Origin: Bacteroidota bacterium
GTDB lineage: Bacteria; Bacteroidota; Bacteroidia; Chitinophagales; LD1
Direction of reading: 5' to 3'
Assembly (NCBI GenBank): GCA_016715625.1
Contig: JADJZU010000004.1
Span: 62,001 to 126,000, forward strand
Length of the DNA: 64,000 nucleotides
Every line of letters begins with the position of its first letter. Positions within the stretch are counted from its first letter, which is position 1. Of the stretch, positions 1 to 8,476 are shown in pieces. The notes under the pieces are model-generated. The model ran no database searches, was not told the DNA's origin, and saw only the letters and a program-made list of their open reading frames with translations. A program made the translations under genes and the position numbers.

Positions 1-132
1 TATGTATTTATTGCCGTCCAGCACCGGCAACTGGCTCATGTTGTGCTCGTGCATTTGTATTAAGGCATGCTCTCCGCTTTCGTCTATTTGCAAGGCGGTG
101 GTAATGTCAGATATAATTTCCGGTGCTATCAT
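1..132 (-). CDS. CBS domain protein, N-terminal fragment cut by the window edge
   Basis: Reading minus from the ATG at 132, 44 codons are visible before the window ends. They read MIAPEIISDITTAL, then a segment with HNMSQLPVLDG, which is the typical end of the first half of a CBS domain (a ligand-sensing adenosyl-binding module). No catalytic part is visible. It lies 72 bases downstream of the alpha/beta hydrolase on the same strand. In many Bacteroidota genomes I recall an alpha/beta hydrolase, a CBS protein and NAD kinase as neighbours, so nadK may follow outside the window; that is inference. Confidence 0.75.
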   Translation of the reverse strand, partial: MIAPEIISDITTALQIDESGEHALIQMHEHNMSQLPVLDGNKYI

Positions 133-204
133 AATCTCTTGATTAGACGAAAAAAACAGAATTTCGGTTGAAACCAACTGTCATTCATTTGTCATTTTCG
201 CGGT

Positions 205-963
205 TCACGAATGGTTGTCCAAGAATCGTTCCATAATTTGATTAAACCGGTCGGGATGTTCCATCATCGGGGCATGGCCGCACTGTTCAATAATGTGCAG
301 TTCGGCATTTTTTAAAAGTTTGTGAAATGCTTCGCCCACAAATGCCGGAGTCACGCTATCCTCCTTTCCCCATATAAGACAGACCGGCAGCGTTAGTTCC
401 GGTACCCGCTCGCGCAAGTTGTGCCGCAGGGCCGATTTGGCCAGCACCACCATGCGCAATGCCCGCGCCCGGTCGTTGACTACTGCATATACTTCATCCA
501 CCAGTTCTTTGGAGGCAAAGGCGGGGTTATAAAAGGTGGCCGCTGCTTTTTTTCGCACATACTCATAGTCGCCTTTGCGCGGATAGGCATCGCCCAGCGA
601 GTTTTCAAACAGACCCGAACTGCCGGTGAGCAGGAGCGTTTTTACTTTTTCGGGGTGCTGTAGTACATACAACTGCGCCACATGCCCGCCCAGCGAATTG
701 CCCACCAGGTGAATCTGATTCAGGTTTTTGTAGGCGATAAATTCTTCCACGTATTTCACCATGCCTTCCACGGTGGTGTAGGCCAGTTCCAGTTCATAGG
801 GTGGATACTTGGGAACAAGAATCCGATACTTGGGCGCAAAGTGATGCAGAATAGCATCAAAATTGCCGTAGCCCCCAAACAGTCCGTGTAGCAGCACAAT
901 AGGTTCGCCTGTTCCGGTCTCAATATATTTGAAGGACTGCTCTTCCTTTACGTCCAATGTCAT
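205..963 (-). CDS. alpha/beta hydrolase (serine hydrolase fold)
   Basis: A 252-residue cytoplasmic protein without signal peptide. The fold is clear from the oxyanion loop HGLFGG near residue 26, the nucleophile elbow GNSLGG with Ser90, the acid in WGKEDSVTP (Asp202), and the catalytic His in CGHAPMMEHP (His230). All triad residues are present and the length is normal for the family. The substrate cannot be told; esterases, C-C hydrolases and thioesterases share this architecture. The ATG at 963 is preceded by a TACATTTG box. The gene is followed by a CBS protein, probably in one transcript. Confidence 0.88.
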   Translation of the reverse strand: MTLDVKEEQSFKYIETGTGEPIVLLHGLFGGYGNFDAILHHFAPKYRILVPKYPPYELELAYTTVEGMVKYVEEFIAYKNLNQIHLVGNSLGGHVAQLYVLQHPEKVKTLLLTGSSGLFENSLGDAYPRKGDYEYVRKKAAATFYNPAFASKELVDEVYAVVNDRARALRMVVLAKSALRHNLRERVPELTLPVCLIWGKEDSVTPAFVGEAFHKLLKNAELHIIEQCGHAPMMEHPDRFNQIMERFLDNHS

Positions 964-984
964 GCGTGTTTTTTAGAATACTAC

Positions 985-992
985 CAAATGTA
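985..992 (-). promoter_or_regulatory. -7 box of a Bacteroidota promoter for the alpha/beta hydrolase
   Basis: On the minus strand the sequence TACATTTG matches the Bacteroidota -7 consensus TAnnTTTG exactly and ends 22 bases before the ATG at 963. No clear TTG box is seen 17-23 bases upstream, so the call rests on one element. Confidence 0.45.
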
Positions 993-1079
993 ACTTTCAG
1001 GCTCTGGCTGTGTGGCGGTGTAACAGAAAGGATGTAAACGCAGCCATGTGGGATTGACCAATAGCCGCAGCAGCAAGGG

Positions 1080-1427
1080 CTATTTCTGTTTCAGAAAGGT
1101 GTAATCCGATATCAAATTGCCTTGATCGCCTGTGGTGTATTGCGTAATCAGGAAATACCCTTTGTCTTTTAGTTTGTTGATGGTGGCATTGATGGTTTTC
1201 AGATTCTCCACCTCATTTTTTTCGGTGTAAGGCAGCAGGGCAATTTCTTCTGTTTGAGAATTCTCGTATACAATAAAAATTTTGGCGGCTATGTAACCGG
1301 TGCCCATGCCAATGGCACGGTTGCAGTCAAACACGCGCATGGTGGCATAGCCACCTGTCTGCGCCATGGTCTTGTTAAAGAACAACGAAGCACACACCAT
1401 TAACAGAAGAAGCGTTATTTTTTTCAT
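1080..1427 (-). CDS. small secreted protein of unknown function
   Basis: A 115-residue protein beginning MKKITLLLLMVCASLFF, a clear Sec signal peptide with a likely cut after TMAQ. The mature part is about 90 residues and has a single Cys, so it is not an obvious lipoprotein. I do not recognise a family. It starts 30 bases after the desaturase gene on the same strand and probably shares its transcript. The 116 bases between it and the alpha/beta hydrolase show no clear terminator. Confidence 0.7.
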   Translation of the reverse strand: MKKITLLLLMVCASLFFNKTMAQTGGYATMRVFDCNRAIGMGTGYIAAKIFIVYENSQTEEIALLPYTEKNEVENLKTINATINKLKDKGYFLITQYTTGDQGNLISDYTFLKQK

Positions 1428-1456
1428 ATCGTTATTTTTAAGGAGTGGTCTTTCTA

Positions 1457-2455
1457 TCAGGCTGTTTGTTTTTGGGCGCGCATGTAATCTACCTTGCCAT
1501 CTTTCACACGCTCCACCCGCGAAAAGAGGGAGTAACTGTTATCAAACAAAAAAGTGAGCCAGAGTTTTACCCATGAATTATGGAACTTCAGGTTATCGTA
1601 ATACTCAGGGGCCATTGCTTTTACTTTTGGTAAATTGTTCCAGGGGATAGACGGAAAGTCGTGGTGCTCGTTATGGTATCCCACATTGAGCGCTACGATG
1701 TTAATGGGTCCATAGTAGCTGAAGGTTTCCTGTCCGCCTTGGGGTGTGTAGTGTTCCTGAATCCAGCGGGCGCCCACCGGATGCAAGCCAATGGACAGAA
1801 AAAACGAAAACACAAGATAGAGCAAACCATATAAGCCACAGAAATAAAAAATGGCTATATCAAAACTTAAAGCCAGTACCAGGTTAATCCAGGGCCATTT
1901 GCTCCACATGTTAATGGACTTAAGCCGGGGCGGACGCGTCAATTGAAAAATGGGGAAAAACGCCAGCCAGAAAGCCTTGCCGATAAAATGATTGCCGATA
2001 AATTTTGCCTCCCACACATTGGCCATATCAGCATCGTAATCATAATCGCCCTGGTGGGCGTGGTGTTTTAAGTGATAAACAAAAAAACCCATGGAACCCG
2101 GCACCAGATTGGGCAGGTCGGCTAACATGCCTACCCAGCGGTTCCACGTTTTGCTGGTGAACACCAGGTTGTGGCTGGCTTCGTGAATAATCACATACAT
2201 ACAATGGTTGGCAAATGCGCCAATAGCATACGCAGCTATAAATGCAGCCAACAGATTTTGCCAGGCGGGTTGCAGGCCCCAGTGGCCTATAAAGTAAGCA
2301 AGGGAAACCTGCAAAGTGAGCACCAAAAGCAGGATGCCAAAGGTATAGGGGTTTTTACCCATCAGCTTTTTTATCTCGGGGTGTTTTTTCAGAATTTCGC
2401 GGGTGCGCTGCGGATGCGGCTGGTCTAATTCAGATGCATGAAAGTGATGTTCCAT
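1457..2455 (-). CDS. sphingolipid delta-4 desaturase-like membrane desaturase
   Basis: A 332-residue diiron membrane desaturase. The three histidine boxes are HEASH (91-95), HLKHH (128-132) and HNEHH (261-265). Beyond the boxes, the whole chain follows the animal dihydroceramide delta-4 desaturase DEGS1: an N-terminal DQPHPQRTREILKKHPEIK segment like the Lipid_DES domain, WNRWVGM.ADLP after box 1, GLHPVGARWIQEHY, and YGPINIVALNVGYHNEHHDF followed by APEYYDNL. DEGS1 makes the 4,5 double bond of sphingosine. From this I infer a sphingoid or ceramide substrate; a plain fatty-acyl substrate is the alternative. The start ATG at 2455 gives the N-terminus expected for the family. A TATATTCG box lies just upstream. 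Confidence 0.88.
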   Translation of the reverse strand: MEHHFHASELDQPHPQRTREILKKHPEIKKLMGKNPYTFGILLLVLTLQVSLAYFIGHWGLQPAWQNLLAAFIAAYAIGAFANHCMYVIIHEASHNLVFTSKTWNRWVGMLADLPNLVPGSMGFFVYHLKHHAHQGDYDYDADMANVWEAKFIGNHFIGKAFWLAFFPIFQLTRPPRLKSINMWSKWPWINLVLALSFDIAIFYFCGLYGLLYLVFSFFLSIGLHPVGARWIQEHYTPQGGQETFSYYGPINIVALNVGYHNEHHDFPSIPWNNLPKVKAMAPEYYDNLKFHNSWVKLWLTFLFDNSYSLFSRVERVKDGKVDYMRAQKQTA

Positions 2456-2471
2456 ATTGCTCGTATTGGCG

Positions 2472-2479
2472 CGAATATA
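2472..2479 (-). promoter_or_regulatory. TATATTCG promoter-like box before the desaturase
   Basis: On the minus strand TATATTCG lies 16 bases before the desaturase ATG. It differs from TAnnTTTG only by T to C in the seventh base. The same variant recurs before metF, the ferredoxin, batD, the asparaginase and the M43 protease, which supports a -7 element. No -33 TTG partner is visible. Confidence 0.35.
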
Positions 2480-2506
2480 GGCCGTTTGCCCTGATCGTAA
2501 CCGTGG

Positions 2507-3556
2507 CTATTTTTTGATGACCGTTTGAGTGGGATACGCAAGCATAATTTCTGCTTGTCGGAATCTTCGTACCACTTCCAGATTTATCTCTGTTTGTACC
2601 GCCTGAAAATCGCGGCCGGCCTTAATGTAATAAGTAAAATTGATATCGAGCGATGAGGCATTGAATTTTTCAAAAAAGATGAGGCTGTCTTTCTCGTTCA
2701 CATTGGGCGACTCGGTAACAATGTCACGCAAAATTTTGACTGCAGCTTCTATCTTCTCTGCGCTGGAATCCTGTTCCAGTTGCAGATACGAAATCACTCT
2801 GCGCGAAGGTTCGCTGGAAATGTTTTCTATCTGGCTGTCGGTAAATTGCGAGTTGGGGATAGTGACCAATCGGCCCGCTCCATTTCGGATGCGGGTACTT
2901 CGGATGCCTACATAAACCACCATCCCTTCCACGTCTTTTATCTTTACAAAATCGCCAAAGCGAAATGGCTTGTCAATAAAGATGACCATTCCGCCAATAA
3001 TGTTCTTTACTGTATCCTGTGCAGCCAGCGCCAGCGCCAAGCCGCCAATTCCCAATCCGGCAATCAGCGCGCCCACATCAAACCCGGCATTGTTTAAGCC
3101 CACAATAGCCCCCAAAGACCACAATACAATCACCGATGCACGCTTGCCCAACTGCATCATTTGCTCATCTACCGTTGCATTTTCGCGGTCCCAGTATTGC
3201 TGAAAGTAGTATTCGATGCTCGCCCGCACAATTCGGGTCAGCAGCCAGGTAATGGCCAGGGCACTCATGAGGATAAATGCGCGTTGCAGATAATTTTCGA
3301 TGGGCCTGCTCAGGGTGAGTTGCTCTATCGCCAAGCGGAAGCCGATTAATACAATGCCCAGCGCCACGGGTGCATCTATACGCGCAATAATGATATCGTC
3401 TAATTCACTTTCGGTATGCTTGGTAAACCGCTTTAAAATTAGACTGATCATCCAGTAGATGCCGCGCGCCAGCAACACAGCCGCCAGTAAAATGGCTCCG
3501 GCTGTTAACCATTGCTGCAGCGTATTATGATATAACTGCTGATGAAAAATATTCAT
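2507..3556 (-). CDS. MscS-family mechanosensitive channel
   Basis: About 349 residues from the ATG at 3556 (MNIFHQQLYHNTL); a further TTG start 12 bases upstream is less likely. Several membrane helices occupy the first half. The pore-lining helix is visible as VGALIAGLGIGGLALALA, followed by AAQDTVKNIIGGMVIFIDKP and FRFGDFV, the most conserved MscS motif, then a beta domain with VGIRSTRIRNGAGR and TIPNSQ. The protein sits in the inner membrane and releases solutes on osmotic downshock. It follows metH after 20 bases on the same strand and may be co-transcribed with it. Confidence 0.93.
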   Translation of the reverse strand: MNIFHQQLYHNTLQQWLTAGAILLAAVLLARGIYWMISLILKRFTKHTESELDDIIIARIDAPVALGIVLIGFRLAIEQLTLSRPIENYLQRAFILMSALAITWLLTRIVRASIEYYFQQYWDRENATVDEQMMQLGKRASVIVLWSLGAIVGLNNAGFDVGALIAGLGIGGLALALAAQDTVKNIIGGMVIFIDKPFRFGDFVKIKDVEGMVVYVGIRSTRIRNGAGRLVTIPNSQFTDSQIENISSEPSRRVISYLQLEQDSSAEKIEAAVKILRDIVTESPNVNEKDSLIFFEKFNASSLDINFTYYIKAGRDFQAVQTEINLEVVRRFRQAEIMLAYPTQTVIKK

Positions 3557-3576
3557 GCGGCAAAACAAAGAAATAC

Positions 3577-6500
3577 TCAGTAGGCCAGGTTAGGTCTTAA
3601 CCATTTTTCCATTTCGGCCAGCGACAATCCCTTGGCATCGGCAAGGTTCTGCACCTGGTCTTTCTGTATTTTGCCTACGCCAAAATATTTGGCGTGAGGC
3701 GAAGCAAAATAGAAGCCACTCACCGATGCCGTGGGATACATAGCGTAGCTTTCAGTAAGTTGTATGCCGGTGTTTTTTTCGACCTCCAATAGTTTCCAAA
3801 TGGTCGGTTTATCGGTATGGTCCGGGCAGGCAGGATAGCCTGGAGCCGGACGGATGCCTTGGTATTTTTCGTGAATCAAATCTTCGCTGGAAAGGTTTTC
3901 CTGGGCCGCATATCCCCAGATTTCTTTACGCACTCGCTCATGCATTCTTTCGGCAAATGCCTCCGCCAGGCGGTCGGCTATTGCTTTAAGCAAAATACTG
4001 TTGTAGTCGTCATGGTCTTTTTCAAATTGCGCAATCCATTTTTCAATTCCTATTCCGGCAGTTACCGCAAATGTTCCAATAAAATCGTTGGCCGGGGCAA
4101 TAAAATCGGCCAGGCAGAGATTGGGTTGGCGGTCTTTTTTTGTTTGTTGACGCAACATATGAAAAGCGGCCAAGGGCTGACCTTCTTCATTGAATACTGC
4201 AATCGTCTCGTTCTCAGATTTAGCCGGAAAAATACCAATAACTCCTTTTGCAGTTATCCATTTTTCAGCAATGATTTTTTTCAATAATGCTTGCGCATCG
4301 TTGTATAGTTTGCGGGCTTCTTGACCGTATTTCTCGCTTTCAAAAATTCTGGGATATATACCGCTCATTTCCCAGGTCGAAAAAAATGGTGACCAGTCGA
4401 TGTATCGGGCCAGCTCTTCGATAGAGTAATCTTCAAATACACGAACACCGGTGAAATTAGGCTGTGGTATGGGTTCTGTGTTCCAGTCAATAGTATACTT
4501 GTTTTTGCGCGCCTCGGCCAGCTTTACATATTCTACATCACTCTTTCTATTGGCATGCAGGGCTCTCATTTCCGCATATTCCTGCTTTATACCTGCCGAA
4601 AAACTTTCGCTTTCCTCCTGGCTTAGCAGGCTGCTGGCTACCGTTACCGCCTTAGAGGCATCTAACACATGCACGACTGTTCCGGAAAAAGCCGGAGCCA
4701 CCTTTACAGCCGTATGCAGTTTAGAAGTCGTAGCGCCACCGATGAGCAATGGCTGTTTCATCCCCAATCGCTCCATTTCTTTTGCTACATGCACCATTTC
4801 GTCCAAAGAAGGAGTTATCAATCCACTCAAACCTATTATTTGCGCATTCTCTTCGCGGGCACGCTCCAATATTTTATCGGCAGGTACCATTACGCCCATA
4901 TCAATAATCTCGTAGTTGTTGCAAGCCAGTACCACGCTCACAATATTCTTCCCAATATCATGCACATCGCCTTTTACAGTGGCTAAAAGAATTTTGCCAT
5001 TGTTTTTTGCGGTGTTTCCCGTTAGTCTTTTTTCTTCTTCAAGGTAGGGGAGCAGGTAGGCTACCGCTTTTTTCATCACCCGAGCGCTCTTGACTACTTG
5101 CGGCAAAAACATTTTGCCACTGCCAAATAAATCACCTACGATGTTCATGCCCGCCATTAAAGGTCCTTCAATAATCTCGAGTGGCTTGGCATATTTCTGA
5201 CGCGCTTCTTCGGTGTCGGCATCTATAAATTCTACCAGCCCTTTCACCAGCGCATGCGCCAATCGTTCTTCCACAGTGCCATTTCGCCATTCTTCGTTTA
5301 CAATCTCCGTCTTGCCTTTTTGTTTTACGGTTTCTGCAAAAGCTAACAAGCGTTCGGTGGCATCATCTCTGCGGTCCAGCAAAACATCTTCTACGTGCTC
5401 CAGTAAATCTTTAGGAATATCATCGTAAACTTCCAGCATGCTGGGGTTTACAATGCCCATATCCATGCCATGCTTGATGGCATGATACAAAAACGCAGAA
5501 TGCATGGCCTCGCGCACGGTGTTGTTGCCGCGGAACGAGAACGAAACATTACTTACTCCACCGCTTACATGCGCATGCGGCAGATTTTCTTTTATCCACT
5601 TAGCAGCACGGAAAAAATCAACCGCATTTTGACGGTGCTCTTCCATCCCCGTAGCTACCGGAAAAATATTGGGATCAAAAATGATGTCTTCCGGTGGGAA
5701 CCCTACCTGTCCGGTTAAAATTTTGTAAGCCCGCTCGCAAATTTCAATTCTTCGTTGATACGAGTCGGCTTGTCCGGCTTCGTCAAATGCCATCACAATA
5801 ACAGCAGCACCGTATTCTTTTACCAGTTTAGCCTGCCGAATAAACTCATCCTCGCCACCCTTCAAGGAAATTGAATTCACAATTCCTTTTCCTTGTATGC
5901 ATTTGAGTCCGGCCTCTATAATTTCCCATTTAGAAGAATCAATCATCACCGGCACCCGGGCAATGTCGGGTTCGCTTGCCAGCAGGTGCAAAAACTTGAC
6001 CATAGCTTCCTGCCCATCTATCATCCCCTCGTCCAGGTTTACATCAATTACCTGCGCGCCACCGTCCACCTGTTCTTTCGCAATGGCCAGTGCATCTTCA
6101 TATCTGTTTTCTTTAATCAGTTTTAGAAATTTGGCAGAGCCCGTTACGTTGGTTCGTTCGCCCACATTCACAAAATTGCTATCGGGACGAATTTCCACGG
6201 GCTCCAGACCGCTGAGGCGGGTAAAGTGAAATGCTTGCGGAATTTTGCGCGGAGGGAACTTTTTCGCCACGGCTGCAAAAACCCGGATGTGGTCTGGGGT
6301 GGTGCCACAACATCCACCAATAATATTTACGAATCCACTTTTTACAAAATCTTCTAAAGCCTCTCCCATCATTTCGGGCGTTTCATCGTAGCCACCAAAA
6401 GCGTTGGGCAAACCGGCATTGGGATAGGCACTCGTGAAACACAAGGCCGTTTTAGAAATGGACTCCATGTGAGGGCGCATATCTTTTGCTCCCAAAGCGC

Positions 6501-7242
6501 AGTTTAATCCCACACTAAATGGTTGTGCATGCGCCACCGAAGTATAAAATGCTTCGGGCGTTTGGCCGCTCAGGGTCCTTCCGCTGGCATCGGTGATAGT
6601 GCCCGAAATCATGACCGGTAAATCAGTATTTTTTTCTTGCTGCACCTGGTGTATGGCAAATAAACACGCCTTGGCGTTTAGTGTGTCAAAGATGGTTTCC
6701 ACCAACAAAATATCGGCACCGCCATCAATGAGCCCGCGGGCCTGTTCGGTGTAGGCCTGCACCAGTTCATCAAAGCTGATAGCCCGAAAGCCCGGGTTAT
6801 TTACATCGGGCGAAAGCGAGGCGGTACGGTTGGTGGGACCAAAGGCACCGGCTACAAACTTCGGTGAAGGATTATTCCATTTTTTCTGAAAAGCGGCCAC
6901 CGCTTTTTTAGCTAATCGGGCTCCCTCATAATTAATGCGGTAGGCTTCTTGTTCCAGTTTGTAATCGGCTTGAGCAATCCAGGTGCCGCTGAACGTATTC
7001 GTTTCAATAATATCGGCACCGGCTTCCAGATATTCCAAATGGATGTTTTCAATAATATCGGGCCGTGTAATGTTCAGTAAATCATTATTGCCACGAAGGT
7101 CGTGAGTGTGATTTTTGAAATCTTCGCCCCTAAAATCTGCTTCGCTCAGCGGATGACGTTGAATCATAGTGCCCATAGCGCCATCCAATACGAGAATACG
7201 CTCCCGGCAGAGTTGAGTAAGTTGTTGTTTAACGATAGACAT
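3577..7242 (-). CDS. metH: cobalamin-dependent methionine synthase
   Basis: A 1221-residue full-length MetH that transfers the methyl group of 5-methyltetrahydrofolate to homocysteine through methylcobalamin. The four modules are in the usual order: homocysteine domain (VLDGAMGTMIQ near residue 20, zinc ligands in GGCCGTTPDHI), pterin-binding domain (VNVGERTNVTGSAKF), cobalamin-binding domain with the cobalt-ligating His in GDVHDIGKNI, and the C-terminal SAM-dependent reactivation domain (RPAPGYPACPDHTDK). Nothing is truncated. Its leader carries a SAM-I riboswitch and a TATATTTG promoter box. metF, which makes the methyl donor, is divergent. Confidence 0.98.
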   Translation of the reverse strand: MSIVKQQLTQLCRERILVLDGAMGTMIQRHPLSEADFRGEDFKNHTHDLRGNNDLLNITRPDIIENIHLEYLEAGADIIETNTFSGTWIAQADYKLEQEAYRINYEGARLAKKAVAAFQKKWNNPSPKFVAGAFGPTNRTASLSPDVNNPGFRAISFDELVQAYTEQARGLIDGGADILLVETIFDTLNAKACLFAIHQVQQEKNTDLPVMISGTITDASGRTLSGQTPEAFYTSVAHAQPFSVGLNCALGAKDMRPHMESISKTALCFTSAYPNAGLPNAFGGYDETPEMMGEALEDFVKSGFVNIIGGCCGTTPDHIRVFAAVAKKFPPRKIPQAFHFTRLSGLEPVEIRPDSNFVNVGERTNVTGSAKFLKLIKENRYEDALAIAKEQVDGGAQVIDVNLDEGMIDGQEAMVKFLHLLASEPDIARVPVMIDSSKWEIIEAGLKCIQGKGIVNSISLKGGEDEFIRQAKLVKEYGAAVIVMAFDEAGQADSYQRRIEICERAYKILTGQVGFPPEDIIFDPNIFPVATGMEEHRQNAVDFFRAAKWIKENLPHAHVSGGVSNVSFSFRGNNTVREAMHSAFLYHAIKHGMDMGIVNPSMLEVYDDIPKDLLEHVEDVLLDRRDDATERLLAFAETVKQKGKTEIVNEEWRNGTVEERLAHALVKGLVEFIDADTEEARQKYAKPLEIIEGPLMAGMNIVGDLFGSGKMFLPQVVKSARVMKKAVAYLLPYLEEEKRLTGNTAKNNGKILLATVKGDVHDIGKNIVSVVLACNNYEIIDMGVMVPADKILERAREENAQIIGLSGLITPSLDEMVHVAKEMERLGMKQPLLIGGATTSKLHTAVKVAPAFSGTVVHVLDASKAVTVASSLLSQEESESFSAGIKQEYAEMRALHANRKSDVEYVKLAEARKNKYTIDWNTEPIPQPNFTGVRVFEDYSIEELARYIDWSPFFSTWEMSGIYPRIFESEKYGQEARKLYNDAQALLKKIIAEKWITAKGVIGIFPAKSENETIAVFNEEGQPLAAFHMLRQQTKKDRQPNLCLADFIAPANDFIGTFAVTAGIGIEKWIAQFEKDHDDYNSILLKAIADRLAEAFAERMHERVRKEIWGYAAQENLSSEDLIHEKYQGIRPAPGYPACPDHTDKPTIWKLLEVEKNTGIQLTESYAMYPTASVSGFYFASPHAKYFGVGKIQKDQVQNLADAKGLSLAEMEKWLRPNLAY

Positions 7243-7330
7243 AATATCAAATAGCTGGTAAATAGTAATCAGACAAATACAATTGCCTCTTAAAATTGTT
7301 TACAAGAAAGTTGAAGGAAGAAGAATGGTG

Positions 7331-7426
7331 GTTCTTATCTTTCAGGAGTTGGCACCTTCTCCCGCTTGTAGCGGGAGGGTTGTCAAGACGTCAATGGGCC
7401 TGTCCCTCGGTCTTTCTTGATAATTC
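7331..7426 (-). promoter_or_regulatory. SAM-I (S-box) riboswitch in the metH leader
   Basis: The minus strand carries the S-box core in order: P1 TTATC paired with GATAA; P2 AAGAC paired with GTCTT around the conserved GAGGGAC.GGCCC segment; GACAACC after P2 (consensus GGCAACC); a P3 hairpin CTCCCGC-GCGGGAG; then AAGGTGCCAACTCCTG and the closing P1 strand. It ends about 90 bases before the metH ATG, so SAM should repress metH. I see no GC-rich terminator between the aptamer and metH, only weak stems (AAGAA/TTCTT and ACAATT/AATTGT), so the expression platform is unclear and may act on translation. Confidence 0.93.
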
Positions 7427-7445
7427 AATTCTTCAAAGAGCGGGT

Positions 7446-7453
7446 CAAATATA
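7446..7453 (-). promoter_or_regulatory. -7 promoter box of metH
   Basis: TATATTTG on the minus strand matches TAnnTTTG exactly. The predicted start of transcription, about 5 bases later, lies roughly 15 bases before the 5' strand of riboswitch helix P1, which is the expected geometry. The -33 region has TTTT rather than TTG about 23 bases upstream. Confidence 0.6.
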
Positions 7454-7484
7454 ATGCAATAAGCGGGTAATTAAAACGGATGCT

Positions 7485-7492
7485 TACATTCG
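7485..7492 (+). promoter_or_regulatory. TACATTCG promoter-like box before metF
   Basis: TACATTCG lies 20 bases before the preferred metF ATG. It is the same TAnnTTCG variant seen upstream of several other genes here. It makes the start at 7480 unlikely, because that codon would lie before the promoter box. Confidence 0.35.
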
Positions 7493-7512
7493 CGCTTCTT
7501 AAAATTTGTTGC

Positions 7513-8469
7513 ATGAAGGTTACTGAACACATTGCGAATGCCCAAGGTAAAACCCTTTTTTCTATTGAGGTGTTGCCACCTCAGAAAGGTAAAACGATAG
7601 ACGATTTATTGAGAGTGATAGAACCTTTGATGGAATTTAAGCCACCCTTTATTGATGTAACTTATCACCGCGAGGAGTTAATCTACAAAAAGCGATCCGA
7701 TGGTTTAATAGAAGAAATTCCATTGCGCAAAAGACCCGGCACGGTAGGTATTTGTGCCGCTATCAAAGGCCGGTTTAATGTAGACACCGTGCCCCATCTG
7801 GTTTGTGGAGGGTTTACCCCCGAAGAAACAGAGGATGCTTTGTTTACGCTGCACTATCTGGGAATAAATAACGTGCTATTGCTGCAGGGAGATTCAGACA
7901 AAAATCCGAAAGCCGCGAATCCGAAAAACAATGCGCACAAATACGCTTCAGATTTAGTGTATCAGGTAGCCCGCATGAATCAGGGAAAATTTTTGCATGA
8001 GGAAACAGAGAACGAAATGAAAACCAATTTTTGCATTGGTGTAGCTGCTTATCCTGAAAAGCATTACGAATCGCCCAACCTCAATACCGACCTCAAATGG
8101 CTGAAACATAAAGTGGACTGCGGGGCCGATTATATTGTAACACAAATGTTCTTCGACAATAAAAAGTACTTCGAATTCGTTGATAAATGCAGAGCAGCAG
8201 GCATTCTGATTCCAATTATACCGGGGTTGAAACCGATTGCTCAACGTTCTCAACTTTCCACATTGCCGCGCATTTTTCATATCGACATTCCGGAAGCACT
8301 GGCCAACGAAGTGGAAAAATGCAAGGACGATAAAGAAGTGAAACGTGTAGGTATAGAGTGGTGTATACAGCAGTCGAAAGAATTGAAAGCGGCCGGAGCT
8401 CCGGTGTTGCATTATTACACCATGAGCCGCAGCGAGGCTACCATTGAAATAGCAAAAGCAGTATTCTAA
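7513..8469 (+). CDS. metF: methylenetetrahydrofolate reductase
   Basis: About 318 residues from the ATG at 7513 (MKVTEHIANAQGKTLFS). An in-frame ATG at 7480 would add eleven residues (MLTFALLKICC) that the family lacks. The enzyme is an FAD-dependent TIM barrel reducing 5,10-methylene- to 5-methyltetrahydrofolate, the methyl donor for MetH. Visible motifs are FSIEVLPPQKGKTIDDL with the catalytic Glu, VTYHREEL, LLLQGDSD, GVAAYPEKH and GADYIVTQMFFDN, all typical of MetF. It is divergent from metH and only 7 bases upstream of trhA, likely in one operon with it. Confidence 0.96.
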   Translation: MKVTEHIANAQGKTLFSIEVLPPQKGKTIDDLLRVIEPLMEFKPPFIDVTYHREELIYKKRSDGLIEEIPLRKRPGTVGICAAIKGRFNVDTVPHLVCGGFTPEETEDALFTLHYLGINNVLLLQGDSDKNPKAANPKNNAHKYASDLVYQVARMNQGKFLHEETENEMKTNFCIGVAAYPEKHYESPNLNTDLKWLKHKVDCGADYIVTQMFFDNKKYFEFVDKCRAAGILIPIIPGLKPIAQRSQLSTLPRIFHIDIPEALANEVEKCKDDKEVKRVGIEWCIQQSKELKAAGAPVLHYYTMSRSEATIEIAKAVF

Positions 8470-8476
8470 ATAAAAA

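Noticed and set aside
7480..7512. Longer start of metF at 7480
   Set aside because: The eleven extra residues are not family-like and the codon would precede the promoter-like box at 7485-7492.
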